Of a DNA stretch of 64,000 nucleotides, positions 53,136 to 62,158 are shown piece by piece. The position numbers and the translations under genes were made by a program. Under the pieces are notes generated by a model. It ran no database searches and was not told where the DNA came from. It was given only the letters and a program-made list of their open reading frames with translations. Each line of letters opens with the position of its first letter. The first letter of the stretch is position 1. This DNA is from Parabacteroides chongii (GTDB lineage Bacteria > Bacteroidota > Bacteroidia > Bacteroidales > Tannerellaceae). The stretch is taken from the NCBI RefSeq assembly GCF_029581355.1, contig NZ_CP120849.1:1272501-1336500 (forward strand). Direction: 5' to 3'.

Positions 53136-53747
53136 TTATTCAAACACCTTAAACGTATACCCTTCCTGCTGCAACCATTCAATGGCACGAGGCATGGCTT
53201 CACGCATGTTCATCTCGGCTTTGAGAGAGTCATGGAAGACGATAACAGAGCCGTTGCGGGTATAATTTTTCACCACATTGAAAACACCGTTCGGAGTCAT
53301 ATGCGGACTGTAATCGCGGGTCACCACATCCCACATGATAATCTTGTATTTCCTTCTGAGGGCCACTACCTGCGGGAAACGCATATGTCCGTGCGGTGGT
53401 CTATACAGGTCGCTGTGGATATATCCGGCAGCCTGCTCGATATCATCCAGGTAGTTCTTCGTCCAATATTGAAGCCCCTGAATATGATGGAAAGTGTGAT
53501 TGCCTACCCGGTGTCCGCGATCGAGCACCATCTGATAAACTTCAGGATGTTTGCGGACATTATCTCCTACACAGAAGAAGGTCGCCTTCACACCATATTT
53601 GTCGAGTATATCCAAAACCCAAGGGGTAACCTCGGGAATAGGGCCGTCGTCGAAGGTGAGATATACACACTTCTCCTTGGCCGGTATCCGCCAGATTACC
53701 CCTGGGAACAGGACCCTGTAGAACCAGGGCGGTTGTTCTATAAACAT
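53136..53747 (-). CDS. Polysaccharide deacetylase (NodB-type)
   Basis: 203 aa carbohydrate esterase family 4-type enzyme. The metal-binding motif TFDDGP (Asp33, Asp34) and HTFHH (His84, His88) are intact. MKFPQ-type RPPHGHMRFPQV (motif 3) and VVTRDYSPHM follow, with the final IVFHDSLKAEMNM. It removes N- or O-acetyl groups from peptidoglycan, chitin-like or surface glycans; the target is not known here. There is no clear signal peptide, but there is a short aromatic N-terminus. The upstream DUF2723 gene ends 3 bp before this start codon and queG starts 31 bp downstream of its stop, all in one operon. Confidence 0.9.
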   Translation of the reverse strand: MFIEQPPWFYRVLFPGVIWRIPAKEKCVYLTFDDGPIPEVTPWVLDILDKYGVKATFFCVGDNVRKHPEVYQMVLDRGHRVGNHTFHHIQGLQYWTKNYLDDIEQAAGYIHSDLYRPPHGHMRFPQVVALRRKYKIIMWDVVTRDYSPHMTPNGVFNVVKNYTRNGSVIVFHDSLKAEMNMREAMPRAIEWLQQEGYTFKVFE

Positions 53748-53750
53748 ATG

Positions 53751-56700
53751 TTACTTATTTCCGCGAACCGAACCGTAAGCCATCCGGTAGTTGTCAAACT
53801 CTTCCTGATACTTCTTAGCAAATTCGGGGTTATAATGTTTGCTGACGGCCAGCACTTGCTGCATGACGGCCAGGTTATGTTCCAACTCTCTTGTCACAGA
53901 AGCCAGCTGAGACGGTTTCAGACGGAAGAACCAGTCGATATTACGCATAGCATTCTCTGCAATTCCGGTAAATACCTCTTCAGCCTTTTCATCCTGGTCG
54001 AGTGCATAATAAAGCTCACCCGTAGAAAGTGCCGTGTAATCCAACGGAACGTTTTCCGGTGGCAATACTTCCATACTCTTGTTCAACACGTTCAATGCTT
54101 TCTCATTCTTACCTTCTTTCAGCAAGTCTTCAGCCAGTTTATTGAACAACGCCATACGGTAGCTCTTACACATACGCATCACATTCTCATCCAGGTAAAT
54201 ACCAGGTTTATCCACGCCACCCCACTTGAATTTGTTCATCACGTTATCGTACATCTTCTCTGTGTTGGTGCCTTTGTTCGCCTGCTTCGGAACGATCTGA
54301 TATGCCAGACCTGTCTGTTCGAAATAGCCGTCCAGACCGACAAACTGATCAGGATTTACAGTAATCGCATAGTAAATAGGACGTTCCCAGTTGTTGGTCT
54401 GCAACATATCCAGGATGATCAACTCTTGTTTACCCAGTGCAGTCTTACCTTTCAGGTTGATAGTCATTTCTTTCAGCATGTCGGTAGAGTCGGCAAGACC
54501 CTTCGCCATAGCTGTAGCCGAATCGACTTTATAGATCAATGTCTCTGAAGGAATATAATCGAGTTCCTGGTTGAATCCCGGTATCTTCTTGAATTTCGGG
54601 TCATTGCTGCGTACGAAATTCAAACCGGTGTTCAGGTCGATAGGCTTATCCATCATCGGAACGATATAGGCTGCATCGCGTGTACCCTGTATATAATCCG
54701 CACGATCCCACGAAATAGGCAGCGGTGCCGATTCGTAAGCCTGCTTCTTCATCTGGTCGATATACCAGTCTGTCTGCAGATAGCTGGTGTTACATACACG
54801 GACATCAGTACGGATACCTTCCACTTCCTGCGCATACCACAACGGGAATGTATCGTTATCGCCATTGGTAAAGATTACTGCATTCGGTTCACAGGATTCC
54901 AAATAGTTAGCACCGAAATCACGGCAAACATAACGTCCTGAACGGTCGTGGTCGTCCCAGTTTTGTCCTGCCATCTGAATAGGAACGAACAGGCATAATA
55001 CGGTAGCGATGGAACCGGCAGCTACAGCAGGTAACTTTCCATACTTCTCGATCAGTTTGGCAAGCGCCGCGACACCGAATCCGATCCAGATACAGAACGC
55101 ATAGAAGGAGCCTGCATACGCATAGTCTCGTTCACGCGGCTGGTACGGTGTCTGATTCAAATAAAGCACGATAGCGATACCAGTCATAAAGAACAGGAAG
55201 AAAGTGATCCAAAAACTCTGGATACCACGCTGGCCGGAATAAGCCTGATACAACAGTCCCAAGATACCGAGCAGAAGCGGCAGCATATAATAGACATTAT
55301 GTCCTTTATTGTTCGCGATATCGGACGGCATGTTATCCTGCGGACCGACAAGCACCTCGTCGATCGCCTTGATACCGGTGATCCAGTTACCGTTCATCAC
55401 CTCACCATTTCCCTGGATATCGTTCTGACGTCCGGAGAAGTTCCACATAAAGTAACGCCAGTACATGAAGTTCAGCTGATAAGCGAAGAAATAACGCAGA
55501 TTTTCGGCAAACGTCGGTTTCATCACCGTCACATTCTCACCACAACGGTTGAACTTCACAGGTTCTCCCTTAAACTGCGACCATTCCTTATAAGCTCCCA
55601 CATGGGCATCGACATTACTGTACATACGCGGGAAAAGCATATTCAGCTCATCCACATATTCATAATCGACATCATGACGGGAAACGAAATATTTATCCTT
55701 TTCATTCGGATCTTTCTTGATCACACGGCTCCATACAGCTTCACCTTCCTTAGTGACAGGTGCACAGTTTCCTCCCTGGTTCTCACGTTTTACCTCCGAA
55801 GCAAATGTCTGTCCGTAGATCAGCGGTGTCTTACCGTACTGTTCGCGTGCCAAATAAGAACGCAATGTGAAGATATCGCTCGGTGCATTTTGGTTCATCG
55901 GAGTATCCGCCGTTGCACGGATCATCGTCAGTGCATAAGATGAATAACCGACAACGATCACCATCAGACAAACCAAAACCGTGTTAAGCAATTTGATATT
56001 CACCTTTTTGCTCATGAACAGGTAAGCTGTCAGTGCAGCCGTCAGGATCACAGCGATCACATAACCGCTACCGATGAACGGAACACCTACCAGCACGATC
56101 GATACGATAAAAGCGATCTTCATGCGCACCGGATTTATCTCATCGCGCATCGTTTCCCAAATAGCCCAAATCAATACGCCGGCCAATGCGATCACATAAG
56201 CAAAGACACCCGAGTTGTAAGGCATACCCAGTACATTCACGAACAAGAGTTCGAAATAACCGCAAACCTCGACCAGTCCCTGAACGACACCATACATCAT
56301 CAATCCGACGATCGCAAAAGAAACCAGCAACGCATAGATGGTCCCTTTCATCGTAGGATTCGGGAATTTCTTATAATAATAAACCAGCACGATAGCCGGG
56401 ATACAAAGCAAGTTCAACAGGTGGACACCGATACTCAACCCCATCAGGTAAGCGATCAGCACGATCCAACGGTCGGCATGCGGACGGTCTGCCGCCTCTT
56501 CCCATTTAAGAATCAGCCAGAAAACCAATGCCGTGAACAGAGAAGAGTAAGCATATACTTCACCTTCTACCGCACTGAACCAAAATGTATCGCTAAAGGT
56601 ATAAGCCAAAGCACCTACCAGACCGCTACCCATGATCGTAATCATTTTGCCTAATGAGATTTCGTTCTCATCGTTCACCATGATCTTACGTGCCAGGTGC

Positions 56701-56993
56701 GTAATACTCCAAAACAGGAATAAAATGGTCAGCCCGCTAAACAGTGCCGACATCGAATTCACCATTTTAGCCACCATGGATGTATCCGAGGCAAGTTGCG
56801 TGAACAGGTTAGCCGTCAACATAAAGAACGGTGCTCCGGGCGGGTGCCCTACTTCCAGTTTAAAAGCTGAAGAAATGAACTCACCACAATCCCAAAAGCT
56901 GGCAGTGGGTTCCATAGTCATCAAATAAACGGTAGAGGCGATCAGAAAAACAACCCACCCCAACACGTTGTTGATTAGTTTATACTTTCTCAT
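53751..56993 (-). CDS. DUF2723-family membrane protein (GT117/PMT-like glycosyltransferase)
   Basis: 1080 aa. The N-terminal half has about 12 hydrophobic helices. The family signature lies at residues 25-60 (MTMEPTASFWDCGEFISSAF, KLEVGHPPGAPFF), where the WDCGEF acidic residue is the likely catalytic one, as in protein O-mannosyltransferase-like GT-C enzymes. After the membrane part comes a large periplasmic domain (CRDFGANYLESCEPNAVIFT, NGDNDTFPLWYAQEVEGIR) and a helical TPR-like C-terminus (about 940-1070). DUF2723 proteins are thought to glycosylate exported proteins in Bacteroidetes; the substrate is unproven. It is the first gene of the operon with deacetylase, queG and S37 peptidase. 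The -7 box is at 57056-57063. Confidence 0.9.
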   Translation of the reverse strand: MRKYKLINNVLGWVVFLIASTVYLMTMEPTASFWDCGEFISSAFKLEVGHPPGAPFFMLTANLFTQLASDTSMVAKMVNSMSALFSGLTILFLFWSITHLARKIMVNDENEISLGKMITIMGSGLVGALAYTFSDTFWFSAVEGEVYAYSSLFTALVFWLILKWEEAADRPHADRWIVLIAYLMGLSIGVHLLNLLCIPAIVLVYYYKKFPNPTMKGTIYALLVSFAIVGLMMYGVVQGLVEVCGYFELLFVNVLGMPYNSGVFAYVIALAGVLIWAIWETMRDEINPVRMKIAFIVSIVLVGVPFIGSGYVIAVILTAALTAYLFMSKKVNIKLLNTVLVCLMVIVVGYSSYALTMIRATADTPMNQNAPSDIFTLRSYLAREQYGKTPLIYGQTFASEVKRENQGGNCAPVTKEGEAVWSRVIKKDPNEKDKYFVSRHDVDYEYVDELNMLFPRMYSNVDAHVGAYKEWSQFKGEPVKFNRCGENVTVMKPTFAENLRYFFAYQLNFMYWRYFMWNFSGRQNDIQGNGEVMNGNWITGIKAIDEVLVGPQDNMPSDIANNKGHNVYYMLPLLLGILGLLYQAYSGQRGIQSFWITFFLFFMTGIAIVLYLNQTPYQPRERDYAYAGSFYAFCIWIGFGVAALAKLIEKYGKLPAVAAGSIATVLCLFVPIQMAGQNWDDHDRSGRYVCRDFGANYLESCEPNAVIFTNGDNDTFPLWYAQEVEGIRTDVRVCNTSYLQTDWYIDQMKKQAYESAPLPISWDRADYIQGTRDAAYIVPMMDKPIDLNTGLNFVRSNDPKFKKIPGFNQELDYIPSETLIYKVDSATAMAKGLADSTDMLKEMTINLKGKTALGKQELIILDMLQTNNWERPIYYAITVNPDQFVGLDGYFEQTGLAYQIVPKQANKGTNTEKMYDNVMNKFKWGGVDKPGIYLDENVMRMCKSYRMALFNKLAEDLLKEGKNEKALNVLNKSMEVLPPENVPLDYTALSTGELYYALDQDEKAEEVFTGIAENAMRNIDWFFRLKPSQLASVTRELEHNLAVMQQVLAVSKHYNPEFAKKYQEEFDNYRMAYGSVRGNK

Positions 56994-57055
56994 GTTTGTA
57001 TAAAGTGTGATAATTAATTGTCAAAATAAGCTATCCTCACACGGACAGTCGGCCG

Positions 57056-57063
57056 CAAAGGTA
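57056..57063 (-). promoter_or_regulatory. -7 promoter box (TACCTTTG) of the DUF2723 operon
   Basis: TACCTTTG on the minus strand, about 63 bp upstream of the start codon at 56993. Confidence 0.65.
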
Positions 57064-57426
57064 AGCATTTACGTTTAATACCAACGCCTTAATACCTCAT
57101 AAATTGTATTGAAGAGATTAGAATTATATTAAAAAAAGTCTGATTTTTAAGTGACTGAAGATGACATTTGTATGACAGGAATGTCAGATAGCAAAAACCG
57201 CCATTTCATCAAGCGTAACTTACAAACACACTCGTTTTCTCCCGTTTGTAAGTTATGATTAAAAGTAAGGATGCAAAATTTTCGAGTGTGGAAGAATAGA
57301 TTAATGCCGAAACATAGTTAGACTAAATCGCATTTTTACCGAATGGGAATGATAAATATTCAATAATTATCCCTACGTGGAGAACAATTCCCTGCATTGT
57401 GTTGTATATTTGTCTCTATCCTTTTT

Positions 57427-57536
57427 GGTTGCCGATAATTATCGACAGGCCTGCTCACAATTGTCGACAGGCTTGTTCATAATTATCGACAGGCTTGCCC
57501 ACAATTGTCGACAAGCAATTATGTCGGCAGGCAACC
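57427..57536. repeat. Array of 22-bp palindromic units (array 2)
   Basis: Four units at a 22-bp period (first TCGACAGG near 57442, then every 22 bp) plus a partial fifth, framed by inverted arms GGTTGCC (57427-57433) and GGCAACC (57530-57536). All units point the same way, unlike array 1. Bases 57467-57493 are identical to the reverse complement of 5902-5928 (27 nt). It lies between divergent genes, 53 bp before the HU-like gene start. The rest of the 56994-57589 gap holds a -7 box and AT-rich sequence with no ORF. Confidence 0.85.
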
Positions 57537-57589
57537 AGAGTGACATCACATTGTTTTTACAGACACATTAGTATAAAACAAGAATAAGA

Positions 57590-58177
57590 ATGGGAATAAA
57601 ATTCAAAGTGCATGAGACACCGCAGCCGAAGAATCGGCCAGGGAAGAAATTAAGTCATGCACGGGCAGTATCCGACGGTACAGCAAAAATGGACTATCTA
57701 TGCAAAATAATCTGCTCTCGGTCTACAATCTCCTCGGCAGACGTAAAAGCGGTGCTCGACTCTTTTGCATGGGCCATCACCCTATGCCTAAAAAGCGGGC
57801 AGCATGTGGAACTGGAGGAACTGGGGTATTTCTCACCTTCACTCCGTACCCAGCCGTCGGCCGACGGAAAGAAAATGACGGTTATGGTGGACGGAGTAAA
57901 TTTCCGTTGCTCGGAAAAGCTGAAAGAAGGATTAAGAAATGCAGAACTCGAACATGTTAAAACTCCGGCTAAGCTGACACTCGACGAACGGAAAAAGAAG
58001 ATGCTGGATTTCCTGCAACGAAACAAGCGGATTTCAACACTCGACTATGCAGAATTGAACGGCTGTTCACGTTATCGTGCCACTGCCGATATAAAACTAT
58101 TTGTCGAAAAAGGTGTTCTTTCTAAAATAGGAGGCGGAACGCATGTCATGTATGTATTACCGATTAATAATGAATAA
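57590..58177 (+). CDS. HU-like DNA-binding protein with C-terminal winged-helix-like domain
   Basis: 195 aa. The N-terminal ~125 residues fit the HU-related family of Bacteroidetes (KFKVHETPQPKNRPGKKLSH at the start; ISSADVKAVLDSFAWAITLC; SGQHVELEELGYFSPSLRTQ). After a linker, residues about 135-192 (MLDFLQRNKRISTLDYAELN, GCSRYRATADIKLFVEKGVL, SKIGGGTHVMYVL) look like a DeoR/FIC-type winged helix. The combination suggests a nucleoid-type protein with a sequence-reading module. The neighbouring M16 gene starts 16 bp downstream. Role is unknown; it may bind the palindromic array just upstream, but that is only an idea. Confidence 0.82.
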   Translation: MGIKFKVHETPQPKNRPGKKLSHARAVSDGTAKMDYLCKIICSRSTISSADVKAVLDSFAWAITLCLKSGQHVELEELGYFSPSLRTQPSADGKKMTVMVDGVNFRCSEKLKEGLRNAELEHVKTPAKLTLDERKKKMLDFLQRNKRISTLDYAELNGCSRYRATADIKLFVEKGVLSKIGGGTHVMYVLPINNE

Positions 58178-58193
58178 AATAATTAATAACCGA

Positions 58194-61004
58194 ATGAAAC
58201 AAAAACGATTTTTAATCTATTCCCTGTTAAGTTTCTTCTGCCTCTTCCAACTGGCAGCACAACAGGAAATGCAACCACTGCCTATCGATCCGCTGGTTCG
58301 CTACGGTAAACTGTCGAACGGATTGACGTATTATATCCGTCACAACGAACTTCCCAAAGAACGGGCCGACTTCTATATTGCGCAAAACGTAGGCTCCATG
58401 TTGGAAGAAGAGAATCAGCGCGGACTGGCTCACTTCCTGGAACACATGGCTTTCAACGGATCAAAAAACTTCCCGGATAAAGGAATGGACGAATTCACCG
58501 AGAGTGTAGGTATGCGCGGCGGCGAAAATTTCAATGCTTATACCAGCTTTGATGAGACAGTGTATATGATCATGAACGCTCCGGTCACCCGTGAAAGTGT
58601 GGTAGACTCCTGCCTGTTGATCCTGCATGACTGGTCGGGCTTCATCACACTGGCCGATTCCGCCATAGAGAAAGAACGCGGCGTGATCCGTGAAGAATGG
58701 CGTACACGCCAGGATGCGCAAGCACGTCTCTGGGAACAGCAACTACCGAAGATGTATCCGGACAGCCGTTATGCCCACCGCATGCCGATCGGAACGATCG
58801 ATGTGATCAACAACTTCAAACCGAACGAACTACGCGACTACTACCACAAATGGTATCGCCCCGACCTACAGGCTATTATCATCGTTGGCGACATCGATGT
58901 CGATAAAGTGGAAGCAGCCGTTAAAAAGATCTTTGCCGATATCCCGGCTCCGGTAAACCCGGCTCCCCGCGAAATGTTCGAAGTGGCAGACAACGATATG
59001 CCGCTAATCTCCATTGCTACCGATAAAGAGGCTTCAAACACGATCCTGTCTATCTTCTACAAACATGAAAAGATGCCGCAGGATATGTATGGTACGATTG
59101 CCGGAGTGGTAAAAGATTATATCCAGAGCGTAGCAGCCACGATGATGAACGAACGTTTCAACGAAATGGTACAGAAAGCCAATCCTCCGTTCGTTGCAGC
59201 ACAAGCTTCAGACGGCGATTATATGATATCGAAAACTAAAGGTGCCTGGTCGGTAGCCGCATTGGTTAAAGACAATGAAGTAGACTCTGCCATGAATGCG
59301 TTGGTCACGGAGACAGAACGCGTAAAACGTTTCGGTTTCACTCCTTCTGAGTATGATCGGGCACGCATTAATGTGCTCAAACAATACGAATCGCTCTACA
59401 ACGACCGCGACAAACAACGTAACAGTGCCTTCACCAACGAATATGTACGCCACTTTACCGAAGGTGGATATATTCCGGGTATTGAAACGGAATACGCGTT
59501 GATCGGGCAGATCGCCCAGGCTGTTCCGGTTGAACAGGTCAACAAATATATCCAGGATATGATCGGCGACCGGAATATCGTTATCAGCCTGACCGGTCCG
59601 GAAAAAGAAGGTGTCACCTATCCTACCGACGAACAGCTGCTCCGCGACTTTATGAAAGCGCAACGCATTCCGGTAGAACCTTATAAGGAAACACTTTCGA
59701 ACGAACCTTTGATCTCGGAACTACCAGCTCCGGGTAAAATCACGGATAGCAAAGAAGATCCGTTGTTCGGTGCCACCGTATTGACCTTAAATAACGGCAT
59801 TAAAGTAGTACTGAAACATACCGATTTCAAAAAGGACGAGATCATTATGACGGCAACAAGCCCAGGTGGAAGTACCTTATTCGGAAACAAGGATATCGAC
59901 AACCTGAAAGTATTCAACGAAGTCATCGACCTGGGCGGCCTGGGAAATTTCTCGGCTATCGACCTCAACAAGATGCTGGCCGGCAAGAAAGTATCCTGCT
60001 CTACTTCGCTCGGAATGGATAGCGAAAACGTAAATGGCTCCTCCACTCCTTCCGACCTGAAGACGTTATTCGAATTGATCTACCTCAATTTCACGGCTCC
60101 GCGTATGGATGAAGAAGCATACAAATCTTTTGAAAACCGTATGATTGCCCAGCTGAAAAATGTGGAACTAAATCCAATGGTAGCCTTCAGCGACTCACTG
60201 ACGAAAGCGATTTATAATAATAACCCGCGTGCCATGCGTATCGATCCGGCCGATTTCAAGAATATCAGCTATCCGCGTATCATGGAAATGTACAAGGAAC
60301 GCTTCGGCGATGCCTCCGGTTTTGTCTTTACTTTCGTAGGAAACATCAATACCGACAGTATCCGTCCATTGGTAGAACAATATCTGGCAACTCTGCCCGC
60401 CAACGGTAAAATAGAACAGGGAAATGTAAAAGAGGTTCCGGCCATCCGTAAAGGTGAATACATAAATCGTTTCAAACGTCAGATGGAAACCCCTAAAGCT
60501 TCCGTCGTAAACTTCTATTCCGGAGAAATGGATTACAACCTGGAAAACATCATCACGGCCACCATGTTGAAACAGGTGCTCGACCTGGTGTATATGGAAA
60601 AGGTACGTGAAGAAGAAGGCGGCACATACGGTGTACAGACCTCTGCCCGTATCTCTTCTTTCCCCAAAGGACAAACCTTTCTGCAAGCTTATTTCGACAC
60701 CGATCCTGACAAACGGGAACAGATGAACACAATCGTACGCAACGAACTGAAACGTATCTCCGATATCGGTCCCCGTCCGGAAGATTTCAAAAAGACGCAG
60801 GACAATATCCTGAAACGTCATGCAGAGAACCAACAGGAAAATGGTTACTGGCTGAATACGCTGGATAATTATTACTACAAAGGATTCGACGCCGCAACGA
60901 AATATGTCGAAACTGTCAACAGCATCACTCCTGCCAAAATACAAGCCTTTACAAAAAAGCTACTTGGCCAGGGAAATAGTATCGAGGTGGTGATGGAGCC
61001 GTAA
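58194..61004 (+). CDS. M16-family zinc metallopeptidase
   Basis: 936 aa from the ATG at 58194, which opens a signal peptide (QKRFLIYSLLSFFCLFQLAA). The inverted zinc motif HFLEH (His80, Glu83, His84) and the downstream glutamate region EKERGVIREEW are present in the first half. The second half is the inactive, structurally related M16_C pair (EEGGTYGVQTSARISSFPKG with the substrate-binding RTYG-like tyrosine). Full-length fused form (pitrilysin/PqqL-like), probably periplasmic, degrading peptides. It follows the HU-like gene by 16 bp and may share its transcript. A 15-bp inverted repeat lies just after its stop. Confidence 0.94.
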   Translation: MKQKRFLIYSLLSFFCLFQLAAQQEMQPLPIDPLVRYGKLSNGLTYYIRHNELPKERADFYIAQNVGSMLEEENQRGLAHFLEHMAFNGSKNFPDKGMDEFTESVGMRGGENFNAYTSFDETVYMIMNAPVTRESVVDSCLLILHDWSGFITLADSAIEKERGVIREEWRTRQDAQARLWEQQLPKMYPDSRYAHRMPIGTIDVINNFKPNELRDYYHKWYRPDLQAIIIVGDIDVDKVEAAVKKIFADIPAPVNPAPREMFEVADNDMPLISIATDKEASNTILSIFYKHEKMPQDMYGTIAGVVKDYIQSVAATMMNERFNEMVQKANPPFVAAQASDGDYMISKTKGAWSVAALVKDNEVDSAMNALVTETERVKRFGFTPSEYDRARINVLKQYESLYNDRDKQRNSAFTNEYVRHFTEGGYIPGIETEYALIGQIAQAVPVEQVNKYIQDMIGDRNIVISLTGPEKEGVTYPTDEQLLRDFMKAQRIPVEPYKETLSNEPLISELPAPGKITDSKEDPLFGATVLTLNNGIKVVLKHTDFKKDEIIMTATSPGGSTLFGNKDIDNLKVFNEVIDLGGLGNFSAIDLNKMLAGKKVSCSTSLGMDSENVNGSSTPSDLKTLFELIYLNFTAPRMDEEAYKSFENRMIAQLKNVELNPMVAFSDSLTKAIYNNNPRAMRIDPADFKNISYPRIMEMYKERFGDASGFVFTFVGNINTDSIRPLVEQYLATLPANGKIEQGNVKEVPAIRKGEYINRFKRQMETPKASVVNFYSGEMDYNLENIITATMLKQVLDLVYMEKVREEEGGTYGVQTSARISSFPKGQTFLQAYFDTDPDKREQMNTIVRNELKRISDIGPRPEDFKKTQDNILKRHAENQQENGYWLNTLDNYYYKGFDAATKYVETVNSITPAKIQAFTKKLLGQGNSIEVVMEP

Positions 61005-61019
61005 TACGATATAACATTC

Positions 61020-61076
61020 GCCAAATTTAAAATAAGATAGTATCTCATACGAGTTCTGTCCTATTTTAAATTTGGC
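61020..61076 (+). terminator. Possible terminator: 15-bp inverted repeat after the M16 gene
   Basis: GCCAAATTTAAAATA (61020-61034) pairs perfectly with TATTTTAAATTTGGC (61062-61076), and AATTTTATT follows. The 27-nt loop is long and the stem is AT-rich, so efficiency is doubtful. Confidence 0.5.
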
Positions 61077-61106
61077 AATTTTATTGGAATATCACCTTGC
61101 TTATTT

Positions 61107-61114
61107 TACTTTTG
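61107..61114 (+). promoter_or_regulatory. -7 promoter box (TACTTTTG) of the MBL-fold gene
   Basis: TACTTTTG ends 17 bp before the start codon at 61132 and matches TAnnTTTG. Confidence 0.65.
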
Positions 61115-61131
61115 TACGGAAAACTAAGAAT

Positions 61132-62034
61132 ATGAAAACTTTATCTTACTTATTTTCTATCCTTATTGTCTTTTTGTGTATCAGTTTTAATGGATATTCG
61201 CAAGAATTGACAACCGAACTAAACACTGGTTATAAAGTGGGAGATTATGAAGTGTTTGTATTTGCTGAAGGTTCAGGAGATGCAGAGACGGGCTTATTGA
61301 TAGACGCGCCGGCAGATATAACAGCTAAATATGCTCCAAACGGAACCTTCCCGATCGCAACAAACGTCGTATTGGTAAAAGGGAAAGGCAAAGTATGGCT
61401 CATAGATACCGGCTACGGATGGAAAATTTTCGAGCATATGAAGAACCTTGGTGTTGAATGCCAGGATGTAGACCAAATACTGTTGACACATATGCACGGA
61501 GACCATGTCGGAGGAATGCTGTTGGATGGAAATCCAGTTTTCGTAAACTCATCGATAGCCGTAAGCGACAAAGAACTGGCTTATTGGAGCAGTGAAGTAG
61601 AAATGAACAAATTCCCGCCCGACCAGCGCGGAAATTTCCATACAGTCCAGAAGATAAAGGAACAATACGGTACAAAAGTCAAAACAGTACAAGCTCTTGC
61701 GCTCGACGGGGATTACGGCGACGGCATCTTCCCGATAGAGGCCTACGGCCATACTCCAGGACATATAATGTACCTCATCTCCGACGGCGGCGAAAAGCTG
61801 TTGGTATGGGGCGACCTGACACATGCCCTGGCTATACAGATGCCACATCCCGAGATATCTATAACCTATGACGTCAATCCCGACATGGCACGGAAAACAC
61901 GCCTCAAAGTACTGGAATACCTCGCCGACAAGGACATCGCCGTAATAGGAATGCATGTTCCGGTTCCACAGCCGGGAAAGATTGTGAAAGATGAAATTTC
62001 CGGAGGATACAGGTTTTTATCAAAACTAAAATAG
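61132..62034 (+). CDS. Exported metallo-beta-lactamase-fold hydrolase
   Basis: 300 aa from the ATG at 61132; the frame upstream includes the promoter box. Signal peptide MKTLSYLFSILIVFLCISFN to about residue 23. The zinc motif is HMHGDH (His120, His122, Asp124, His125), preceded by VWLIDTGYG; GHTPGH and VWGDLTH provide further ligands. This fits the MBL superfamily, which covers lactonases, phosphodiesterases and others; beta-lactam hydrolysis is not implied. Substrate is unknown. It is transcribed alone, from a -7 box to the terminator at 62100. Confidence 0.88.
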   Translation: MKTLSYLFSILIVFLCISFNGYSQELTTELNTGYKVGDYEVFVFAEGSGDAETGLLIDAPADITAKYAPNGTFPIATNVVLVKGKGKVWLIDTGYGWKIFEHMKNLGVECQDVDQILLTHMHGDHVGGMLLDGNPVFVNSSIAVSDKELAYWSSEVEMNKFPPDQRGNFHTVQKIKEQYGTKVKTVQALALDGDYGDGIFPIEAYGHTPGHIMYLISDGGEKLLVWGDLTHALAIQMPHPEISITYDVNPDMARKTRLKVLEYLADKDIAVIGMHVPVPQPGKIVKDEISGGYRFLSKLK

Positions 62035-62099
62035 CGTATCCATCTGTTTCATGGGAGTACACATATAATCTAACGAAAAAGTAACTAAAAAACAAATAA

Positions 62100-62125
62100 A
62101 GAGGATAAAGTCATCCTCTTTTTTT
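62100..62125 (+). terminator. Rho-independent terminator after the MBL-fold gene
   Basis: AGAGGAT (62100-62106) pairs with ATCCTCT (62113-62119) around AAAGTC and is followed directly by a T-run. The T-run merges with the -7 box of the next gene. Confidence 0.88.
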
Positions 62126-62132
62126 ATCTTTG
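62125..62132 (+). promoter_or_regulatory. -7 promoter box (TATCTTTG) of the DUF6377 gene
   Basis: TATCTTTG, 26 bp before the start codon at 62159. It begins at the last T of the preceding terminator. Confidence 0.7.
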
Positions 62133-62158
62133 ATCCGTAAACCTTAAATCAGACAACA

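Noticed and set aside
53088..54548. 486-aa plus-strand open frame
   Set aside because: It is antisense to the deacetylase and DUF2723 genes, which have clear family motifs; its own translation has none.
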